Source: an uncultured Gammaproteobacteria bacterium | GTDB taxonomy: Bacteria > Pseudomonadota > Gammaproteobacteria > SZUA-140 | Direction: 5' to 3' | Length of the DNA: 34,763 nt | Assembly (NCBI GenBank): GCA_945787155.1 | Contig: CALZHD010000054.1 | Coordinates: forward strand, 1-34,763 | Shown: positions 28,598 to 34,763 of the stretch, in pieces | How the letters are laid out: each line of letters begins with the position of its first letter | How positions within the stretch are numbered: position 1 is the stretch's first letter | The notes under the pieces: generated by a model | Databases searched by the model: none | Seen by the model: only the letters and a program-made list of their open reading frames with translations | What the model was told of the DNA's origin: nothing | Translations under genes and position numbers: made by a program

Positions 28598-29101
28598 CTA
28601 TATACGCACTGCTTTCCAATACACCTCTTCCCAGTAAATATTTTCGATATTTGAGATCATGACACCTTTGCTGGTGGAGGCGTGTAGAAATTTTCCACCT
28701 TCGATGTAGATGCCTACATGACGGACTTTCCTGCTGGTATTGAAAAATACCAGATCCCCGGCCTGGAGCTGTTGACGCGTAATTTCCGTGCCCATTTTTG
28801 CCTGTCGTTCTGTGGTTCTGGGGAGTGTTATTCCAAACCTTTCTTTGTATGTGATATGAACAAAACCAGAGCAATCGATCCCTTTTTTACTTAATCCCCC
28901 GAGCTTATAGCGGGTCCCTTTCCAGCTCTTGTGTTGTGCGTAGAGCTTTATGATTGCTGGGTTTGTATCTGGCAGCATTCGACTGGAATTTGTATGTGTC
29001 TCATTATTTGTAGAGCGGGGGCGTTTGTCAGGGATGGAACCGCACCCGCCGAGTAGCGTGCTGATGAATAAGGTGAGTGCGAGAATAGTTAGTGTTTTCA
29101 T
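28598..29101 (-). CDS. NlpC/P60 family lipoprotein hydrolase
   Basis: Lipobox LLGGC; YKLGGLSKKGIDCSGFVHITYKERFGITLPRTTERQAKMG, LQAGDLVFFNTSRKVRHVGIYIEGGKFLHAST. Confidence 0.93.
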   Translation of the reverse strand: MKTLTILALTLFISTLLGGCGSIPDKRPRSTNNETHTNSSRMLPDTNPAIIKLYAQHKSWKGTRYKLGGLSKKGIDCSGFVHITYKERFGITLPRTTERQAKMGTEITRQQLQAGDLVFFNTSRKVRHVGIYIEGGKFLHASTSKGVMISNIENIYWEEVYWKAVRI

Positions 29102-29186
29102 GATATTAATGTCTCGAGCAATGGGCTTGGCTCATGGCTTTATTGTATATATTAATTCATCGGCGGTTTCTGGCTATGAGTTGAGA

Positions 29187-30827
29187 TTATTTATGCTGCT
29201 CGATCTCCAGTACTGCGTGTGTCATTTCCAGCACACTATCAGGATTAAGTGAAATCGAGTTGATCCCCTGTTGAACTAACCACTGGGTCATCTCCGGATA
29301 GTCGGAAGGTGCCTGGCCACAGATGCCGACATATTTATCCGCTTTTTTACAGGCGGCAATCGCCATCTCAATCAACTTTGTGACGGCCGGATTGCGTTCA
29401 TCGAAGCCGCTGACGATGCCAGAGTCACGATCGATGCCTAGGGTCAGTTGGGTCAGGTCGTTAGAGCCGATCGAGAAGCCGTCGAAGTGTTGTAGAAACT
29501 CATCGGCGAGCAGTGCGTTGGATGGAATCTCACACATCATGTGTATCTTAAGTCCATTTTCGCCACGCACCAGCCCTTCGCTGGCCATCAGTTCCAGTGC
29601 CCTGATCCCTTCATCGACGGTGCGGACAAACGGGATCATCAATGCGATGTTGTCGAGCCCCATGTGTTCGCGTGCACGTCTCATTGCAGCGCATTCAAGT
29701 TTGAAACATTCGGCAAACTGCTCGGAGAAATAACGATTGGCGCCGCGCAGGCCAATCATCGGATTCTCTTCTTCTGGTTCAAACTGTTCGCCCCCAATCA
29801 GTGAGGCGTATTCGTTGGACTTGAAGTCGCTCATGCGCACGATCACCGGTTTGGGGTAAAAGGCGGCGGCGATGGTGCTGATCCCCTCGGCGAGGCGTTG
29901 GATGTAAAAGCTTTTGTGATCGGGATAGCCAGCACAAATGGTATCGATCTGTTGTTGTGTGCCGGGTGCGAGCATGTCGTATTCGAGCAGCGCACGTGGA
30001 TGCACACGAATGGTGTTGTTGATGATGAATTCGAGTCGTGCCAGCCCCACACCGCTGCAGGGTAGATGGGAGAATTTGTAGGCCTGTTCCGGGTTGCCGA
30101 GGTTCAGCATGATATTGGTTTTGGGCTGTTGGAGATTGGTGAGATCGATTTCATTGATCTCAAATGGTAGTGCTCCACGATAGACAAAGCCGTCGTCCCC
30201 CTGTGCGCAGGAAACCGTCACCATCTCACCGGTGGGCAGTGTCTGGGTCGCATCGCCACAGCCAACGATCGCGGGGATGCCGAGTTCACGCGCGATGATC
30301 GCGGCGTGGCAGGTGCGCCCGCCACGGTTGGTGACGATACCGGCGGCGATCTTCATCACTGGTTCCCAGTCGGGGTCGGTGATGTCGGTCACCAGCACTT
30401 CACCCGGTTGCAGTTCACGCATCTGTGACGCCTCCAGAATCACGCGCGCCTTGCCGCTGACGATCTTCTGTCCGATGCTCTTGCCTCGACAGAGGAGCTC
30501 ACCTTCACTTTGGAGGGTGTAGCTGCGGTGGATGTTGATATCTCGGGTGGTCTGCACCGTCTCTGGCCGCGCCTGAACGATGAAGATCTCATTAGTATTG
30601 CCATCTTTCGCCCATTCGACATCCATTGGGCGGTCGACCCCGGCGTGTGCAGAGTAGTGTTTTTCGATGATCTGCGCATCCCGCGCCAGTTGCAGCACTT
30701 CGTCGTCGCTGAGTACAAAGCGCTCCTGTTCTTCGCGCCGTACATGAACATTTTTGGTGGAGATGCCGACGGTGGCGTCACCGGAGTAGATCATCTTGAT
30801 CGCCTTCTCGCCGAGCTGGCGCTTCAA
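29187..30827 (-). CDS. ppsA: Phosphoenolpyruvate synthase, C-terminal part of a split gene
   Basis: [22 protein letters not shown], phosphohistidine domain [27 protein letters not shown]-terminal [21 protein letters not shown] and [13 protein letters not shown]. Confidence 0.9.
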   Translation of the reverse strand: MKRQLGEKAIKMIYSGDATVGISTKNVHVRREEQERFVLSDDEVLQLARDAQIIEKHYSAHAGVDRPMDVEWAKDGNTNEIFIVQARPETVQTTRDINIHRSYTLQSEGELLCRGKSIGQKIVSGKARVILEASQMRELQPGEVLVTDITDPDWEPVMKIAAGIVTNRGGRTCHAAIIARELGIPAIVGCGDATQTLPTGEMVTVSCAQGDDGFVYRGALPFEINEIDLTNLQQPKTNIMLNLGNPEQAYKFSHLPCSGVGLARLEFIINNTIRVHPRALLEYDMLAPGTQQQIDTICAGYPDHKSFYIQRLAEGISTIAAAFYPKPVIVRMSDFKSNEYASLIGGEQFEPEEENPMIGLRGANRYFSEQFAECFKLECAAMRRAREHMGLDNIALMIPFVRTVDEGIRALELMASEGLVRGENGLKIHMMCEIPSNALLADEFLQHFDGFSIGSNDLTQLTLGIDRDSGIVSGFDERNPAVTKLIEMAIAACKKADKYVGICGQAPSDYPEMTQWLVQQGINSISLNPDSVLEMTHAVLEIEQHK

Positions 30828-31552
30828 TATTGGGCGAAGACGTAGTATTCATCGGGGTTGACCTTCCCCTGCACGATATTCTCGCCCAGCCCATAGGCGG
30901 CGGTGATGAAGACCACATCGCGGAAGCCGCTCTCGGTATCCAGGGTGAAAAGCACACCGGAGGCGCCGAGGTCGGCGCGCACCATCTTCTGCACGCCAAT
31001 GGAGAGGGCGACGTCCATATGAGCGAAGCCCTGATGGATGCGATAGGAGATGGCTCGGTCGGTAAAGAGCGAGGCGAACACCTGTTTGCAGGTGGTCAGC
31101 AGGTTGTGAGTGCCGCGAATATTGAGATACGAGTCCTGCTGTCCGGCAAACGAGGCGTTGGGCAGGTCTTCAGCGGTGGCTGAGCTGCGTACTGCCACGT
31201 CGGTATTGGTACCGTACTCGGCTTCAAGGCGATCATAGGCGTCAGTGATCTCCTGTACGAGGTCTGCGGGCAGTTCGGCATGGGCGATCCACGCGCGGAT
31301 GCGGGCGCCGGTCTCGGCCAGTGCGTCGACATCATCGGCATCCATCGCCTCCAGCGCCGACTCGATCTTTTCGTGCAGGTGATTGTGATTGATAAAGTGG
31401 CGGTAAGCGTCGGCGCTGGTGGCAAAACCGTTGGGAATCCTGACGCCCAGTGGGGTCAGCGCGTTGTACATCTCACCGAGCGAGGCATTTTTACCGCCGA
31501 CCAGCGGGATATCATTCAGCGTGAGTTCGGAGAAAGAGTGTATGTGTTGCAT
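30824..31552 (-). CDS. ppsA: Phosphoenolpyruvate synthase, N-terminal part of a split gene
   Basis: [88 protein letters not shown]. Confidence 0.9.
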   Translation of the reverse strand: MQHIHSFSELTLNDIPLVGGKNASLGEMYNALTPLGVRIPNGFATSADAYRHFINHNHLHEKIESALEAMDADDVDALAETGARIRAWIAHAELPADLVQEITDAYDRLEAEYGTNTDVAVRSSATAEDLPNASFAGQQDSYLNIRGTHNLLTTCKQVFASLFTDRAISYRIHQGFAHMDVALSIGVQKMVRADLGASGVLFTLDTESGFRDVVFITAAYGLGENIVQGKVNPDEYYVFAQY

Positions 31553-31594
31553 AAAACCACCTTAATTAAAACGCGACGATGCAAAATATAGTTG

Positions 31595-31681
31595 CTATTC
31601 CAGATCCAGTGCGTCCAGTATGCCCGAGAGTGCCGCGGTATTGTTAATGATTTCGGCCTGACGGGCGGTGCTTGATTTCAC
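31595..31681 (-). CDS. Possible 28-aa small ORF upstream of ppsA
   Basis: GTG start preceded by AGGGG with 8-nt spacing; reads MKSSTARQAEIINNTAALSGILDALDLE*. Too short to support by content alone. Confidence 0.3.
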   Translation of the reverse strand: MKSSTARQAEIINNTAALSGILDALDLE

Positions 31682-31719
31682 AGAAATCGCCCCTATTTTA
31701 TCTGGCGGAGCATACCCTT

Positions 31720-31747
31720 ATAATATTCCACGATATTCAAGATTCAA
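31720..31747 (-). promoter_or_regulatory. Candidate sigma70 promoter for the small ORF/ppsA
   Basis: Minus-strand TTGAAT-16 nt-TATTAT. Confidence 0.4.
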
Positions 31748-31749
31748 GT

Positions 31750-31785
31750 GGTCCGGTTAATCGCCCCGACGGCGTGAACTGGACC
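31750..31785 (+). promoter_or_regulatory. Structured element upstream of htpG
   Basis: GGTCCGGTT-aat-CGCC-ccgac-GGCG-tg-AACTGGACC: outer 9-bp stem with one G.U pair and inner 4-bp stem. Confidence 0.5.
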
Positions 31786-31820
31786 GACACAGTGAAAACA
31801 GAGAGGAGTTATTCAGTACC

Positions 31821-33707
31821 ATGACCACAGAGGCACATAAGGAAACACTGGAGTTTCAAACAGAGGTTCAGCAACTGCTAAAGCTGATGATCCATTCACT
31901 CTATTCAAATAAGGAAATCTTTCTGCGCGAGTTGATCTCGAACGCCTCTGATGCCTGTGACAAACTGCGTTTTGAGGCGCTGAGCGATGATGCGCTCTAT
32001 GAAGATGATTCTGAATTAAAACTGCGTGTCTCGTTTGATAAAGAAGCGCGTACCATCACCATCGCCGATAACGGCATAGGCATGAACCGCACCGAGGTGG
32101 TCGAAAACATTGGGACCATTGCCAAATCGGGCACCCGTCAGTTCTTCGATTCATTGAGCGGTGATCAGGCCAAGGACAGTCAGCTGATTGGTCAGTTTGG
32201 CGTGGGTTTCTATTCTGCGTTTATCGTTGCCGACAAGGTGACGTTGACCACACGTCGCGCAGGCACTGGTGCCGAACACGGCGTACGCTGGAGTTCAGAT
32301 GGTGAAGGCAGTTATGAGCTGGAGACGGTCGACAAAGCGGGTCGTGGCACCGAGGTGACCCTGCATCTGCGCGAAGATCAGGAAGAATTCCTGGATGACT
32401 ATCGCCTGCGTTCGACCATCAATAAATACTCTGACCACATCTCACTGCCGATCATGATGCCATCGAAAGATGAAGAGAAGGCCGGTGAAGATGAAACGGT
32501 CAACAGCGCCTCGGCACTCTGGGCGCGCGCCAAGAAAGATATCACCGACGAAGAGTACAATGAATTCTACAAGCATGTCGGCCACGATTTTCAGGACCCA
32601 TTGACCCACGTGCATAGCCACGTTGAAGGCAATCAGTCTTACACCTCACTGCTCTATATTCCACAGCGCGCACCGTTTGATCTGTGGGATCGTGAACAGA
32701 AGCACGGTATCAAGCTCTATGTGAAACGTGTCTTCATTATGGATACCACCGACCAGTTGATGCCGACTTACCTGCGTTTCGTGCGTGGTGTGATCGACTC
32801 CAGTGACCTGCCGCTGAATGTCTCGCGCGAAATCCTGCAACATAACCGCATGATCGACACCATCCGTGGTGCATCAGTGAAGAAGGTGCTGGGGATGCTG
32901 GAAGGCATTGCTAAAAACGATGCCGAAAAATATAAAACCTTCTGGGAACAGTTTGGTCCTGTAGTGAAAGAAGGTATCGCAGAAGATACCGCCAACCGTG
33001 AGCGTATTGCCAAACTGCTGCGCTACACCTCGACCGAGAGCGATGGCGATGCGCAGGATGTGTCACTGGAAGACTATGTGTCACGGATGAAAGAGGGGCA
33101 GAGCAAGATCTACTACGTCACCGCTGATAACTACGCAGCAGCCAAAAACAGCCCGCATCTTGAAGTCTTCAAGACCAAGGGGATTGAGGTGTTGTTGATG
33201 CATGATCGCGTTGATGAATGGTCGATGTCTTACTTTACTGAGTTTGATGGTAAATCACTGCAGTCGGTCGCCAAGGGCGCGCTGGAGCTGGGTGAGCTGG
33301 AAGACGAAGGCGAGAAAGAGGCGTTCGATAAAGCGGTCGATGAATGCAAGGACCTTACCACGCGCATGCAGGAGGCGCTGGGTGACCGCGTGAAAGAGGT
33401 GCGCCTGACGCATCGTCTGACAAACTCGCCTTCCTGTCTCGTGGTCGAAGAGCAGGAGATGGCGATCAATATGCAGAAGATCATGGAAGCGGCCGGTCAG
33501 GCAATGCCGTCCAGTAAGCCGATTCTGGAAGTCAATCCGCAGCATCCTATTGTACTGCGTTTGAAAGAAGAGGCCGATAGTCAGCGTTTTGGTGATATCA
33601 CTTCGGTACTGTTTGATCAGGCGATGTTGAGTGAAGGTGGGCAGCTGGATGACCCCTCTGCCTTTGTAAGTCGGATCAATACACTGCTGGTCTCCGCGGC
33701 CGCATGA
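31821..33707 (+). CDS. htpG: Molecular chaperone HtpG (Hsp90)
   Basis: [95 protein letters not shown] ribosome-binding site. Confidence 0.98.
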   Translation: MTTEAHKETLEFQTEVQQLLKLMIHSLYSNKEIFLRELISNASDACDKLRFEALSDDALYEDDSELKLRVSFDKEARTITIADNGIGMNRTEVVENIGTIAKSGTRQFFDSLSGDQAKDSQLIGQFGVGFYSAFIVADKVTLTTRRAGTGAEHGVRWSSDGEGSYELETVDKAGRGTEVTLHLREDQEEFLDDYRLRSTINKYSDHISLPIMMPSKDEEKAGEDETVNSASALWARAKKDITDEEYNEFYKHVGHDFQDPLTHVHSHVEGNQSYTSLLYIPQRAPFDLWDREQKHGIKLYVKRVFIMDTTDQLMPTYLRFVRGVIDSSDLPLNVSREILQHNRMIDTIRGASVKKVLGMLEGIAKNDAEKYKTFWEQFGPVVKEGIAEDTANRERIAKLLRYTSTESDGDAQDVSLEDYVSRMKEGQSKIYYVTADNYAAAKNSPHLEVFKTKGIEVLLMHDRVDEWSMSYFTEFDGKSLQSVAKGALELGELEDEGEKEAFDKAVDECKDLTTRMQEALGDRVKEVRLTHRLTNSPSCLVVEEQEMAINMQKIMEAAGQAMPSSKPILEVNPQHPIVLRLKEEADSQRFGDITSVLFDQAMLSEGGQLDDPSAFVSRINTLLVSAAA

Positions 33708-33712
33708 TGATG

Positions 33713-33767
33713 AAAGGCCTCGCCATCTACACTGTATCTATACGGTGGGGTGGTGGGGCCTTTTTTT
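33713..33767 (+). terminator. Probable intrinsic terminator after htpG
   Basis: AAAGGCC ... GGCC followed by TTTTTTT, starting 6 nt after the htpG stop. Confidence 0.7.
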
Positions 33768-33812
33768 GATTAACACGATCTAACCGGATCATGTGTACAG
33801 GAGGGACAGGCG

Positions 33813-34184
33813 ATGGCTGTGATTAATATTGGAAAAGCGAACTTTGCCGATGTTGTTAATAACAACAGCATCGTGCTGATCGATATCTGGGCATCGTGGA
33901 GTGAACCCTGTGAGATCTTCGCCAAAACCTTTGAGACCGTTTCGGATGAGTATTCCGATGTGATCTTTGCCAGGCTCAACATGGAAGAAGAGCGGGAGAT
34001 CGCCGACTATCTCAAGGTCGAAGCGATTCCACTGTTGCTTGCGATGCGAGACCAGACGACCGTTTTTCTGGAGTCGGGCACGTTACAGAAAGACGAGCTT
34101 GAAAGGTTGATCGAAAAAATCAGGCTCCTCGATATGGAAGAGGTCAGGAAAGAGATCGCTGAAGAGATTGGCGATGAGATGTAA
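33813..34184 (+). CDS. Thioredoxin-like protein with Ser in place of the first active-site Cys
   Basis: VLIDIWASWSEPCEIFAKTFETVSDEY (WSEPC versus canonical WCGPC), VEAIPLLLAM cis-Pro region; AGGAGGG ribosome-binding site. Confidence 0.85.
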   Translation: MAVINIGKANFADVVNNNSIVLIDIWASWSEPCEIFAKTFETVSDEYSDVIFARLNMEEEREIADYLKVEAIPLLLAMRDQTTVFLESGTLQKDELERLIEKIRLLDMEEVRKEIAEEIGDEM

Positions 34185-34570
34185 TGCCGGCGGATGAAAA
34201 GGTAAGGCTGGACAAATGGCTGTGGGCGGCGCGCTTTTATAAGACCCGCTCACTGGCGAGTGAGGCGATCAATGGTGGCAAGGTCCACCTCAACGGTGCT
34301 CGCGCCAAACCGAGTAAAGAAGTCACCATCGATGATCAGTTGCGCATCCGACGTTCCACCACGGAGATGACAGTCGTAGTGACTGCCATCAGCGGCAAAC
34401 GTGGCTCAGCCACCATCGCCCAAACGCTCTATACAGAGACTGCGGAGAGCATTGCAGAACGTGAACGCCTACAGGCATTGCGCAAGCTTTCCACCCCGCC
34501 CGGAGGTTTCTCCGACCATAAGCCGGATAAGCGCGAACGACGTAAGATTATCCGTTTTATCGGGAAGTGA
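34184..34570 (+). CDS. hslR: Heat-shock protein Hsp15, S4 RNA-binding domain
   Basis: VRLDKWLWAARFYKTRSLASEAINGGKVHLNGARAKPSKEVTIDDQLRIRR; basic tail KPDKRERRKIIRFIGK; overlaps the upstream stop. Confidence 0.93.
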   Translation: MPADEKVRLDKWLWAARFYKTRSLASEAINGGKVHLNGARAKPSKEVTIDDQLRIRRSTTEMTVVVTAISGKRGSATIAQTLYTETAESIAERERLQALRKLSTPPGGFSDHKPDKRERRKIIRFIGK

Positions 34571-34763
34571 TGGTATTACACGCTGTGCAGTGTTGGATTT
34601 ACTTCGCTTGAATGTAGTCGTTCAGGGTTAAATCTTAATCTGTTGTGTCAAATTCTGGTTGATCGTGTTTGGTGCTAAGCGAAGCTGGAGAAGATGGCTG
34701 CCCTGGATTGGTGTCTAAACTGTTTTAGGTTCTGATCTACGCTGTCTGTCTAATAACTGGATA

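Noticed and set aside
30820-30832. Programmed ribosomal frameshift in ppsA
   Set aside because: No slippery heptamer at the junction (CCCAATATTGA); deletion or reinitiation fits better.
31711-31775. Sigma32-type heat-shock promoter for htpG
   Set aside because: Only partial resemblance (CCCCGA-like -10); no convincing CTTGAA -35 at proper spacing on the plus strand.
34571-34763. Right-edge non-coding tail as a tRNA or partial gene
   Set aside because: No cloverleaf, no substantial ORF and no recognisable repeat; left unannotated.

Overview
The window looks like an ordinary gammaproteobacterial chromosomal segment. I saw no rRNA, tRNA, CRISPR array, integrase, transposase or prophage. Recognisable blocks, left to right: (i) SH3-domain protein, VanZ-like, purN and purM on the minus strand, divergent from DUF2066, a CDP-alcohol phosphatidyltransferase, a PerM/AI-2E-type permease and hda; (ii) WrbA-like, ArsC-like, DUF4398 lipoprotein, YihY-like, YqhA-like and acylphosphatase; (iii) a PhoP/PhoQ-like two-component pair and a small c-type cytochrome; (iv) metA with an adjacent P-loop NTPase of unknown role; (v) a c-di-GMP neighbourhood (REC-PAS-GGDEF-EAL, CsgG-like, PilZ); (vi) DUF481 barrel, acnA, SDR and DUF1614; (vii) a degraded multihaem cytochrome c next to two divergent L,D-transpeptidases, an Ala-rich Lpp-like lipoprotein with C-terminal Lys and an NlpC/P60 protein; (viii) a phosphoenolpyruvate synthase reading frame split in two; (ix) htpG, a thioredoxin-like protein lacking the first active-site Cys, and hslR. 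I did not find a clearly new large system. The best leads are an intrinsic-terminator hairpin embedded in signal-peptide codons at the acnA/DUF481 junction, the split ppsA, the cytochrome remnant in frame with an L,D-transpeptidase stop codon, the Lpp-like/L,D-transpeptidase pairing, overlapping alternative hairpins upstream of the GGDEF-EAL gene, and a structured leader before htpG. All calls come from reading the sequence and the ORF track; no database search was run.
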